Position numbers and translations under genes: made by a program. DNA of 64,000 nucleotides from JAGRMG01 sp047975215 (GTDB lineage: Bacteria > Pseudomonadota > Alphaproteobacteria > Rhodobacterales > Rhodobacteraceae): positions 1 through 64,000 of the forward strand of contig JBKEDD010000096.1 of the NCBI GenBank assembly GCA_047975215.1, written 5' to 3'. This document shows positions 44,048 to 51,857 of the stretch, piece by piece; the stretch's first letter is position 1; the number at the start of each line of letters is the position of its first letter. The notes beneath the pieces are model-generated. The model ran no database searches. It saw only the letters and a program-made list of their open reading frames with translations, and was not told the origin of the DNA.

Positions 44048-44569
44048 ATGAACGGGTTCAGGCGTTTCGATGCGTTCATGGGACATTTCTACTATCATCT
44101 GGGCACCGTCGTCGGGATCAGTATCGGCCTGTTCGCCGTCGCCATCTCGCTTGACCTGATCCTGCGGCTGATGAATGCCGGCAACCTGCCCGGCGTGCAG
44201 GAGGTCATCGAATATGCCATGTTCGCCGGCGTCTTCCTGTCCGCGCCCTGGGCCTTGCGCATCGGCGCGCATGTGCGGGTCGATCTGCTGATCGGGGCGC
44301 TGCCCGCCACGCTGGCCCGAACGCTCGATCAGATCCTGGACGTGACGGGTCTGGCGATTTGCCTGATTCTGCTCTGGTTCGGCGGCATCAACCTGAAAAC
44401 CGCCTACATATTCAACTCGACACAGATGAAATACTACAACGTCCCCGAATGGTGGCTGCTGAGCGTCTTTGTCGTAAGCTTTTCGCTTTTGTCGCTGGAA
44501 TTCGTCAGCCGCATGCTGCGCGGCGGCACCGCCCCCGAAAAGGGCCAGCACGCCACCGGGGGGTTCTGA
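44048..44569 (+). CDS. TRAP transporter small permease, DctQ family
   Basis: 173-residue membrane protein with four hydrophobic helices. The DctQ core is VQEVIEYAMFAGVFLSAPWALRIGAHVRVD, residues about 58-87. It links binding protein and large permease in sodium-driven TRAP uptake. Start ATG 44048 is chosen; an in-frame TTG 12 bases earlier sits too close to AGGA. The stop is 3 bp from the next start. Confidence 0.88.
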   Translation: MNGFRRFDAFMGHFYYHLGTVVGISIGLFAVAISLDLILRLMNAGNLPGVQEVIEYAMFAGVFLSAPWALRIGAHVRVDLLIGALPATLARTLDQILDVTGLAICLILLWFGGINLKTAYIFNSTQMKYYNVPEWWLLSVFVVSFSLLSLEFVSRMLRGGTAPEKGQHATGGF

Positions 44570-44572
44570 ACG

Positions 44573-45892
44573 ATGGTCATGGAATGGTACTGGGCGCTGG
44601 CGATTCTGCTGGGCGGCGCCGTCGGGCTGCTGCTGCTGGGTCTGCCGGTGGTGTTCGCCTTCTTCGCCGCCAACCTTGCCGGGGCGTGGTTCTTCATGCG
44701 CGGCGAGGTCGGGCTAAGCCTCATCCCCATCGAATATGCGCTGTCGATCGCGCAATTCAGCCTGGTGCCGGTCGCGCTGTTCATCCTGATGGGCGAGATC
44801 CTGTTCCAGACCGGGGTGGCGTTCCGCTCCATCAACGCCATCGACAAGCTGATCTCGGGGGTTCCGGGGCGGCTTTCGATCGTGTCGATCGCGGGCGGTT
44901 CGGTGTTTTCGTCGCTGTCGGGTTCGACCATCGCCAATACCGCTGTCCTGGGCAACCTGCTGCTGCCCGACATGCTGAAACGGGGCTATCATCCGACGCT
45001 GGCGCTGGGTCCGATCATGGCGGTGGGCGGCATCGCAATGCTGATCCCGCCCTCATCGCTGGCGGTGCTGCTGGCCAGCCTCGCCGAACGCTCGATCACC
45101 GATCTGCTGCTGGCCGGGGTGGTTCCCGGCATCCTGATGCTGGTCCTGTTCGTGCTTTACGTCGTGGTGCGCTGCAAGCTCAACCCGTCGCTGGCGCCAA
45201 AGTTCGAAGAGGAACGCCCGACCGGCTGGGCGCGCTGGAAGCCGCTGTTCGTCGATGTCATGCCGTTGTTCACCATCTTCGCCGTGGTGGTCGGTTCGAT
45301 CTTCTTTCGCATCGCCGCGCCGGAAGAGGCCGCGGCACTGGGCTGCATCGCGGCGGTGGCGGTCAGCGCCGCCTATCGCCGGCTGACCTGGGCCAGCCTG
45401 AAAGAGGCGCTGCGCGAAACCGCCAAGATCAACGTGATGCTGCTGTTCATCATCGCCGGGTCAATGACCTTTGCGCAGGTTCTGCAAATCTCGGGTGCGA
45501 CCAGCGGTGTGCTTGAACTGATTTCCTCGATCTCGTTCAACCAGTTCGCCGCCATGGCGGTCATGATGCTGCTGCTGCTGTTCCTGGGTTGTTTCCTCGA
45601 TCAGATCAGCATGATCCTGCTGACGCTGCCGTTCTTCCTGCCGATCGCGGATTCGCTGGGCATGAACTCGACCTGGCTGATGGTGATGATGCTGATCGCC
45701 ATGGAAATCAGCCTGCTGACACCGCCGTTCGGGTTGCTTCTGTTCGTGATGAAGGGCGTCGCGCCGTCCGACATCAAGATCACCCAGATCTATCGCGCCG
45801 CGATTCCCTTCATCCTTCTGGAACTGTCGGTGATGGCGCTGCTTATCGCCTTCCCGATCGTCGCGCTTTGGCTGCCGGGAATGCTCAGATAG
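44573..45892 (+). CDS. TRAP transporter large permease, DctM family
   Basis: 439-residue DctM-type membrane protein with about 12 helices: LLLLGLPVVFAFFAANLAGA, SGSTIANTAVLGNLLLPDML, GPIMAVGGIAMLIPPSSLAV, and the second-half FLGCFLDQISMILLTLPFFL and ISLLTPPFGLLLFVMKGV. It would form the transport channel for the aromatic-acid TRAP system. Its 3' end overlaps the convergent SafE gene by 8 bp. Confidence 0.92.
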   Translation: MVMEWYWALAILLGGAVGLLLLGLPVVFAFFAANLAGAWFFMRGEVGLSLIPIEYALSIAQFSLVPVALFILMGEILFQTGVAFRSINAIDKLISGVPGRLSIVSIAGGSVFSSLSGSTIANTAVLGNLLLPDMLKRGYHPTLALGPIMAVGGIAMLIPPSSLAVLLASLAERSITDLLLAGVVPGILMLVLFVLYVVVRCKLNPSLAPKFEEERPTGWARWKPLFVDVMPLFTIFAVVVGSIFFRIAAPEEAAALGCIAAVAVSAAYRRLTWASLKEALRETAKINVMLLFIIAGSMTFAQVLQISGATSGVLELISSISFNQFAAMAVMMLLLLFLGCFLDQISMILLTLPFFLPIADSLGMNSTWLMVMMLIAMEISLLTPPFGLLLFVMKGVAPSDIKITQIYRAAIPFILLELSVMALLIAFPIVALWLPGMLR

Positions 45893-46622
45893 CGCGCGGC
45901 CCGGGCACCGCCTCTTGCGTCTGCCCGGGCCGCGCCGCCCCGCCGCGATGCGCCGAAGGGTCGAGCGCCGTCATGCAGACGTATAGGCCAAAGCCGATGA
46001 TCGCCAGTCCGGCGGCCTGACGCACCAGAGGGTTTGACACCCCGTGCCGCAGCGCGCCCGCGAAGGCGCCGACGGCAAGCAGCGCGGGCAGGGTGCCCAG
46101 GCCGAACGCCGCCATGATCTGCGCGCCCCGAAGCGGCGAGGCCGAGGCCATGGCCAGCGCCAGCGCGGAATAGACCAGTCCGCAGGGCAGCCAGCCCCAT
46201 ATCAGCCCAAGCCCGAGCGCCTGCGCGCCCGAACGGACCGGAAAGAAGGCGCGGCCCAGCGGCTCGATCCGTTTCCAGACATGCCGCCCCGCGCGTTCCA
46301 GAACCAGCACGGCCCGCCACCAGCCGCCGAGATACAGGCCCAGGGCGATCATCATCAGCCCGGCGATCATGCGCCCGAGCGGCAGCGCGGTGCCGAAACT
46401 GGCGGTGGCGGCAAGCGCGCCAAGCAGACCGGCCAGGGTGCCGGCCGCCGCATAGCTGGCGATCCGGCCGGCATTGTAGGCCAGATGATAGCCGATGCGG
46501 CGCCCGCCCGTGGCGCGCCCGGCCCCGGCATCCAGCGCGCCGACGATGCCGCCGCACATGCCAAGGCAATGCGCCGAGCCGAGAAGGCCGATGGTCAGGG
46601 CGGTGACAAGGCTGAACTCCAT
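45885..46622 (-). CDS. SafE/TauE-like membrane protein (cytochrome oxidase biogenesis type)
   Basis: 245-residue membrane protein starting MEFSLVTALTIGLLGSAHCL then GMCGGIVGAL, with about six helices and PCGLVYSALALAMASASPLR. Proteins with this HCxGMCGG motif are encoded next to FixI/CcoI copper ATPases in cbb3-oxidase assembly operons (ccoGHIS type) and probably handle copper or thiol chemistry at the membrane. It follows the ATPase by 25 bp, RBS GGAGGGCGCGG. Function inferred from context. Confidence 0.82.
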   Translation of the reverse strand: MEFSLVTALTIGLLGSAHCLGMCGGIVGALDAGAGRATGGRRIGYHLAYNAGRIASYAAAGTLAGLLGALAATASFGTALPLGRMIAGLMMIALGLYLGGWWRAVLVLERAGRHVWKRIEPLGRAFFPVRSGAQALGLGLIWGWLPCGLVYSALALAMASASPLRGAQIMAAFGLGTLPALLAVGAFAGALRHGVSNPLVRQAAGLAIIGFGLYVCMTALDPSAHRGGAARPGQTQEAVPGPRAI

Positions 46623-46647
46623 CCGCGCCCTCCGGGGGTTTGCCGGA

Positions 46648-49029
46648 TCATTCGCCGGCGGGTTTCATCATCGCGGGCAGGCGCGGGCCGCGCGGCGCCC
46701 GCCCGGCGGGCCTGCCGGCGCCATCGCCCCCCGGCAGGGGGCGCGAGGAATTCCACACCACCAGCACGCTGCTGGCCGACATGGCCAGCGCCGCGAACAA
46801 CGGGTTGAGCAGGCCCGACAGCGCCAGCGGAATGGCGGTCGCGTTGTAAAGCAGCGCCCAGGCCAGGTTCTGGCGGATACGTTGGCGCGTGGCCGCGACC
46901 AGGGCGAAGGCATCGAAGATCTTCGCAAGATCCTGGCCGGGGATGACGATATCGGCGGCCTCGGCCGCAAGCGCGGTCGGGGCGCCGAAGGCGATGCTCA
47001 GGTCGGCCTCGCTCAGCGCGGGCGCGTCGTTCGATCCGTCGCCGATCATCGCCACCGGCCCTTCGCTGCGATAGTGGCGCACGATGGCGGCCTTGGCTTC
47101 GGGCGGAACGCCCGAATGCACCGCATCGAAGCCCGGGCCGTAGGCGCCGGGATGTTCGGCGCCGGTCAGCAGCACGGTGCGCGCATCGGCGCGGATGCGG
47201 GAAACAACCTGCGCCCATTGTGCGCGCGGCGTGTCGCGGGTCAGGAATGCGCCGCGTGCCGTGCCCTCCCAGCCGACATACGACACGACCCCCGCGCCCG
47301 GTGTCTCTGCCTGGATGCGCGCCGCCAGCGGCGGCGGTACGTTCCAGCCCAGATTGGCGAAAAGCTGGCGCCCGCCGACCGCGACCCGGGTGTCGCCCAC
47401 GGTCGCGATCACGCCGCGGCCTGGATGGGGTTCGATGTCGTGCGCCTTAAGGCCAGCATCCAGCCGCGCGATCGCGCGGGCGATGGGGTGGGGCGAAAGC
47501 CGCTCTACCGCCGCGGCGCGGGCGATGGCCTCGGGTTCGGCTTCGATCCGTTCGACCGACATTTCGCCGGTCGAAAGCGTGCCGGTCTTGTCGAAAACCA
47601 CGGTTTCGAAATCGCGCGGGCGTTCGAACAGGTCGGCGCTGGTGAAGATGATGCCGCGGCGCAGCGCCGCCGAAACCCCCGCCGCGGTGGCCAGCGGCAC
47701 CGCCAGCCCGAAGGTGCAGGGGCACGACACGATGAGGGTGGCAAGCCCGACCAGCACCGCCTCGCGCAGCGGGCTGCCCGAGGTGTAAAACCAGATCGAC
47801 ACCGCCGCCGCCAGCACCAGCACGAAGGGCACGAAACCGCGCGCCACCCGGTCTGCCAGCCCGCGTGCGCCGGCGGTCGAACTCTGCACGTCCCACAGGA
47901 TGCGGGTCAGGGTTTCAAGCTGGCTTTCCGCGCCGGGATCGGCGATCAGCGAAATTTCTCCTTCGACGACGATGGTGCCGCCCTGCGCCCGGTCGCCCGG
48001 TTGCCGGCGCACCGGGAAGGGTTCGCCGGTCAGCAGCGAGATATCCACCGCGGCGCTTCCCGTCTGGATGATGCCGTCGACGGGCACCGCCTCGCCGGGG
48101 CCGACGGTAAGGGTCTCGCCGGGGCGAAGCTGATCCAGCGGCACGGTTGCGGGCCGGCCGTCGCGCACGACCCGCGCCACGGGTGCCCAGGCATCCATCA
48201 GCTTTTCAAGCTCGCCCGAGGCGTCGGCGCGTGCCCCCGCCTCGAAATAGCGCCCGACCGTCACCACCGTCAGGATGGCGGCGGCAACGTCGAAGTACAT
48301 TTCGTCCAGATTGCCCCGGAAGAACTGCACCGTGGAATAGGCATAGGCCGCCAGCACCGCCACCGACAGCAGGTTGTCCATGTTCAGAACGCCCGCGCGG
48401 ATCCCGACCAGCGCACCGCGAAAGACCGGCAGGCCGACATAGGCGACCATCGCGCTTGTCAGCACGAAGATCGCCGCCGGGGCGGCGCCGTAGGCCAGCC
48501 ACGCCACCGGTTCGAGGTCGGAACGGTCCACCAGCCCCAGATGCGTGGGATAGAAGAACGCGAGGTAAAGCATCATGACGACCGCAGCCAGCGACGTGGC
48601 GGTCACGACCCGGAACAGGGCGCGCTGAGCATCGCGCGCCGGGCGCGGTTGCGAGCGCAGGCTGACCTTGTATCCCGACCGGCCCAGAAGCCGCGGCAGA
48701 TCGTTCTCGTTCACCTGTTCGGGGTCGTACACCACCCGCGCCGTCGCGGTCGCATAGTTCGACCGGACCGAAAGCAAAGCACCGATTCGGTCCGCCATAC
48801 GGTCGATCAGCATCTCGCAGGACGAACAGTGCATCCCTTCGATCCGCAGGAACGCGACGGCGCCGCCGGGTTCGTCCGGTTGCGGGCCGGGTTGCCCGTT
48901 GGCGCGGTGTTCAAGGATAACATCCCCGAAACGTTGGAAAACTTCGCGGCAACCCGGGCAACAAAAGCTGTTCTCGCCGGCCCTGAAGGGCGGCGCGGGC
49001 AACGGCAATCCGCACAAACGGCAGGTCAT
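46648..49029 (-). CDS. ccoI: Copper-exporting P1B ATPase, FixI/CcoI-like
   Basis: 793 residues. N-terminal zinc-ribbon-like region CRLCGLPLPAP...FCCPGCREVF (PF12156 type, diagnostic of FixI/CcoI), then heavy-metal domain EGMHCSSCEMLIDRMAD. The actuator loop is DISLLTGEPFPV; the ion site is SCPCTFGLAVP; phosphorylation is FDKTGTLSTGE; the hinge is GDGSNDAPALSEADLS. Such slow-export ATPases supply copper to periplasmic or membrane cuproenzymes. There is no cbb3 oxidase in the window; the divergent CuA-bearing enzyme is the nearest possible client. Confidence 0.9.
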   Translation of the reverse strand: MTCRLCGLPLPAPPFRAGENSFCCPGCREVFQRFGDVILEHRANGQPGPQPDEPGGAVAFLRIEGMHCSSCEMLIDRMADRIGALLSVRSNYATATARVVYDPEQVNENDLPRLLGRSGYKVSLRSQPRPARDAQRALFRVVTATSLAAVVMMLYLAFFYPTHLGLVDRSDLEPVAWLAYGAAPAAIFVLTSAMVAYVGLPVFRGALVGIRAGVLNMDNLLSVAVLAAYAYSTVQFFRGNLDEMYFDVAAAILTVVTVGRYFEAGARADASGELEKLMDAWAPVARVVRDGRPATVPLDQLRPGETLTVGPGEAVPVDGIIQTGSAAVDISLLTGEPFPVRRQPGDRAQGGTIVVEGEISLIADPGAESQLETLTRILWDVQSSTAGARGLADRVARGFVPFVLVLAAAVSIWFYTSGSPLREAVLVGLATLIVSCPCTFGLAVPLATAAGVSAALRRGIIFTSADLFERPRDFETVVFDKTGTLSTGEMSVERIEAEPEAIARAAAVERLSPHPIARAIARLDAGLKAHDIEPHPGRGVIATVGDTRVAVGGRQLFANLGWNVPPPLAARIQAETPGAGVVSYVGWEGTARGAFLTRDTPRAQWAQVVSRIRADARTVLLTGAEHPGAYGPGFDAVHSGVPPEAKAAIVRHYRSEGPVAMIGDGSNDAPALSEADLSIAFGAPTALAAEAADIVIPGQDLAKIFDAFALVAATRQRIRQNLAWALLYNATAIPLALSGLLNPLFAALAMSASSVLVVWNSSRPLPGGDGAGRPAGRAPRGPRLPAMMKPAGE

Positions 49030-49399
49030 GACGGGAAAGTTACCAAAAGTCTTGCTCTCACGGAAACGTTATCCGTAATATCAAAACGAAAGATATCTTT
49101 TCGGCAGGTGGTTCAAGGCACCGGGCCGAAAGCCGAGTTTCGTTCTCGCCGTGGCGCCTTTCGGCCGGCGAGGGATGTCGCGTACCAGTGACCCCGTTTT
49201 GTTGCGCAGCCTGACTTCGTGTTTCGCCGGTACCGCGGTCATGCCGGGGTGGCGAAACGAAAACCCGATGCTGCCGAGATCAGAAGTAAAGGAAACCGAT
49301 ACGAACGAACGACCATGACCCCAAGCGCGCCCGTCGGGACAAGAGCCGCAACGGCCATTCCGGGTGCCTTGATGAACACGCAACAGTGGAGGAACACAA
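49030..49399. promoter_or_regulatory. Divergent ccoI / CuA-enzyme control region
   Basis: 370 bp with no convincing gene. Contains the perfect 12-bp palindrome AAAGATATCTTT (49089-49100), reminiscent of an NsrR half-site pattern (AAGATG-type), which would suit NO control. No FNR/DNR box (TTGAT-N4-ATCAA) was found. Confidence 0.45.
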
Positions 49400-49966
49400 A
49401 TGCTCGATTTCATCTACCGGACAGGGTGGGGCGCATTCGCCGTCATGCTCCTGTTCCAGATCCCGTTTCTGCTGGTTTTCCTGACCGTGGTATTCCGCAA
49501 GGCCTATGTGAACTCGGGGCCGAGCGACATATCCGATGCCCGCGTCAGCACGCTGCGCCGGGGCTGGATGGCGCTGGTCATCGCGCTGTTCCTGATCGTC
49601 AATATCGTGTCGATCCAGTTCTTTCCGGCGATCTACACCGCCCGCGCCGCGGCCTCGGGCGCCCCGGCCATCGATGTTTCGGTCGATGCGCAGTCCTGGA
49701 GCTACGACATGTCCTCGCAGGACTTCGTTGTCGGCCAGCCGGTGCGCTTCAATGCCCGGAGCCTGGACACGATGCACGGATTTGCCGTCTATCACCCTGA
49801 CGGACAGGTTCTGTTCACCATGATGCTGGTGCCCGGCGTCGGTGTTTCGTCGCTGATCTACACCTTCACCGAGCCGGGGACCTACAAGGTCCGCTGTCTG
49901 GAATATTGCGGCCTCGCGCATCACGACATGAGCGACGAGATCACCGTAACCGAAGCCAGCAGCTGA
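49400..49966 (+). CDS. Heme-copper enzyme subunit II with CuA site
   Basis: 188 residues: two N-terminal helices (GAFAVMLLFQIPFLLVFLTV and WMALVIALFLIVNIVSIQFF) and a periplasmic cupredoxin domain. The CuA ligand set is complete: His126 (DTMHGFAV), then Cys166, Glu168, Cys170, His174 and Met177 in VRCLEYCGLAHHDM. It accepts electrons from a soluble carrier and passes them to subunit I. It is shorter than canonical CoxB. RBS GGAGGAACACAA; 21 bp before the subunit I gene. Confidence 0.9.
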   Translation: MLDFIYRTGWGAFAVMLLFQIPFLLVFLTVVFRKAYVNSGPSDISDARVSTLRRGWMALVIALFLIVNIVSIQFFPAIYTARAAASGAPAIDVSVDAQSWSYDMSSQDFVVGQPVRFNARSLDTMHGFAVYHPDGQVLFTMMLVPGVGVSSLIYTFTEPGTYKVRCLEYCGLAHHDMSDEITVTEASS

Positions 49967-49987
49967 ACGCCCAGAAAGGAACACAGC

Positions 49988-51517
49988 ATGTCTTTCGCAT
50001 CTTCCATGGTATCCGGCGTTCCGGTGTTCGGCCGCATGTTCAAGCTTGACGGCGAACCCGAGCTGGAACCGATCAACGCCTGGCCCGCGGCCATGATCAT
50101 GGCCTCTTTCATGTGGTTCTCGGCCGCCGTTCTGCTGGGCATATCGCTGCCGCTGACGCAGATGCTGGGGCTTGACACCAGCCTGTTCTATACCGCGATC
50201 ACCGCGCACGGGGCGGCCATGGCCTTTCCCTACGTTTTCCAGCTTATGATGGGTGTCGGCCTGCACAGGGCGGCGGGCTGCCTGGGCAAGCCGGTCACAG
50301 GCATCATCCCGGCGCTGGCCTTCTGGTGCATGAACATCGGCGGCATATTGTTCACCATCGCGATATTGATGGGGCTCAAGATCAGCTATGCGGTGATGTA
50401 CCCGCTACCCATCGTCGGTGTGCAGACCGGACAGTGGAGCATGACGGCCGTGGTGATCGGGTTCACCGGCATCGCCGGCATCCTTCTTACCGTGATCCTT
50501 CTGTATCCCGTGCAGGTCATCAAGATGCTGTTCTTCGACCGCCCGCAGCAGGATCTGATCCTGTCGCCGCGCACGCTCAACGATCCGGGGATGCTGGGCA
50601 TGGCGATGGCCGCCTTCGTGCTGCTGATCATGGGCGCGCCTCTCCTGATCGTGGCGAGCGCGGTGCTGCTGGCGCTGTACGGCATCCTGCCGATGGCCTG
50701 GGTGGGCTGGGCCACCGATCCGATGGTCTTCCAGTTCGTGTTCTACATCTTCGCGCACAACCTGATGGAAGCCATGGCGATCATGATCATCAGCGCGCTT
50801 TATGCCACGTTGCCGCTGTACCTGGCCGACGGGACGCGCAAGCTTTACAGCGACAAGATGGCGAATCTGGCGTTGTGGATCCTGCTGGTGACATCGGTAA
50901 CGTCGTTCTTCCACCACTTCTTCACCATGTTCCCGGCGCTGCCCTCGGCGCTTTCCTATCACGGCAACATCATGAGCTGGGGCACCGGCATAGGCGCGGC
51001 GGTCACGATCTTCACCGTCGTCATGACGATCGTCAAGCACGGGCTGCGACCTTCGGCCGGGATCATGGCCGCGCTGATGGGGTTCACGCTTTATATCCTC
51101 GACGGGGTCAGCGCGATCATTACCTCGAACGTGGCATGGTCGTTCCAGCTGCATGGCACCATGTGGCAGGCGGGGCATACCATGGCGGTTCTCGTGGCCA
51201 TGTCGCTGATGTGGTTGGGGGTTCTCATGCATCACTATCCGGTGATCACGGGCCGCACGCTCAGCCCGGCGCATGGCAAGTGGTTCGTGACCCTCTTGTC
51301 GGTCGGGGCGGTCGGTTTGAACTATTCGTTCCTGGCCGCCGGGGCCGCGGGAATGCCGCGCCGCTTTGCCGCCTGGGACCAGGAAGGCTGGATGATCTAC
51401 GGATACTTCATCCTGTTCTTCGGTCTGTGCCTGGCGGCGGGGATGCTCATCTTCCTGCTTGACATAGCGAGGGCGCGCATCATCGACACCGGCGCGGTCG
51501 CTGCGCCGGCCGAATAG
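49988..51517 (+). CDS. Heme-copper subunit I with NOR-type active site (putative NO reductase)
   Basis: 509 residues, about 12 helices. Low-spin heme His74 (ITAHGAAMAF), His309/His310 (SFFHHFFTM), His397 (WQAGHTMAV) and GMPRRF (oxidase-like) place it in the heme-copper superfamily. In helix VI, where oxidases have HPEVY, this protein has His257-Asn-Leu-Met-Glu261: the cross-linked Tyr is Glu, at the same spacing as the FeB-binding Glu of NO reductases. With nirS next door, NO reduction to N2O is the likely reaction. It may belong to the CuA-containing sNOR/eNOR-like groups. An oxygen reductase is less likely without the Tyr. Confidence 0.8.
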   Translation: MSFASSMVSGVPVFGRMFKLDGEPELEPINAWPAAMIMASFMWFSAAVLLGISLPLTQMLGLDTSLFYTAITAHGAAMAFPYVFQLMMGVGLHRAAGCLGKPVTGIIPALAFWCMNIGGILFTIAILMGLKISYAVMYPLPIVGVQTGQWSMTAVVIGFTGIAGILLTVILLYPVQVIKMLFFDRPQQDLILSPRTLNDPGMLGMAMAAFVLLIMGAPLLIVASAVLLALYGILPMAWVGWATDPMVFQFVFYIFAHNLMEAMAIMIISALYATLPLYLADGTRKLYSDKMANLALWILLVTSVTSFFHHFFTMFPALPSALSYHGNIMSWGTGIGAAVTIFTVVMTIVKHGLRPSAGIMAALMGFTLYILDGVSAIITSNVAWSFQLHGTMWQAGHTMAVLVAMSLMWLGVLMHHYPVITGRTLSPAHGKWFVTLLSVGAVGLNYSFLAAGAAGMPRRFAAWDQEGWMIYGYFILFFGLCLAAGMLIFLLDIARARIIDTGAVAAPAE

Positions 51518-51552
51518 GCCGCCACGGGCGCGGGCAGGAAAGCCCCACCCGC

Positions 51553-51577
51553 AAGCCCCGCCATCCCGGCGGGGCTT
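51553..51577 (+). terminator. Terminator of the CuA/subunit I operon
   Basis: AAGCCCCGCC-atccc-GGCGGGGCTT, a 10-bp perfect stem followed by gtgccttgtcc, 36 bp after the subunit I stop. Confidence 0.7.
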
Positions 51578-51660
51578 GTGCCTTGTCCGGCCCATGGGGA
51601 GAACCCGGCGGCTGTGATGGTGTGATGCCCGGTCAGTGTTTCCCAACGGAGGGCGGAGCG

Positions 51661-51761
51661 ATGCCGGATCTGATTCCCAAAGCGGCCAAGACCAAGATGG
51701 AAAAGGCCTGCAAAAGACCGACAAGGGCGCGATGGTGAATTTTAGCGTGGTGAACCGGTAG
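51661..51761 (+). pseudogene. Possible frameshifted small ORF
   Basis: ATG 51661 with AACGGAGGGCGGAGCG upstream opens a 25-codon frame (MPDLIPKAAKTKMEKACKRP then TRARW, stop 51736). A one-base shift near 51707 would give a 33-residue product ending KTDKGAMVNFSVVNR (stop 51759). Could be a remnant or noise; no family recognised. Rest of 51578-51810: nothing else seen. Confidence 0.2.
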
Positions 51762-51810
51762 GCGAACACCCGCCCGCCGGCGACGCCCCTGCCGCCAGAC
51801 GGAAACGAAA

Positions 51811-51840
51811 CCGGGCGGCGCCCTTTCGGACGCCGCCCGG
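51811..51840 (-). terminator. Terminator of nirS
   Basis: CCGGGCGGCG and CGCCGCCCGG arms (10-bp perfect) with a 10-nt loop; on the nirS strand it is followed by TTTCGTTTCC. It starts 18 bp after the nirS stop. Confidence 0.7.
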
Positions 51841-51857
51841 CATTGTCTTTCAGCCCG

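Noticed and set aside
46495..49191. 898-codon rightward frame opposite the copper ATPase
   Set aside because: Shadow frame; the ATPase motifs on the minus strand are complete.
49988..51517. Subunit I as an ordinary aa3 or cbb3 oxidase
   Set aside because: The cross-linked active-site Tyr is replaced by Glu261 in helix VI, and there is no ccoO/ccoP or subunit III partner.
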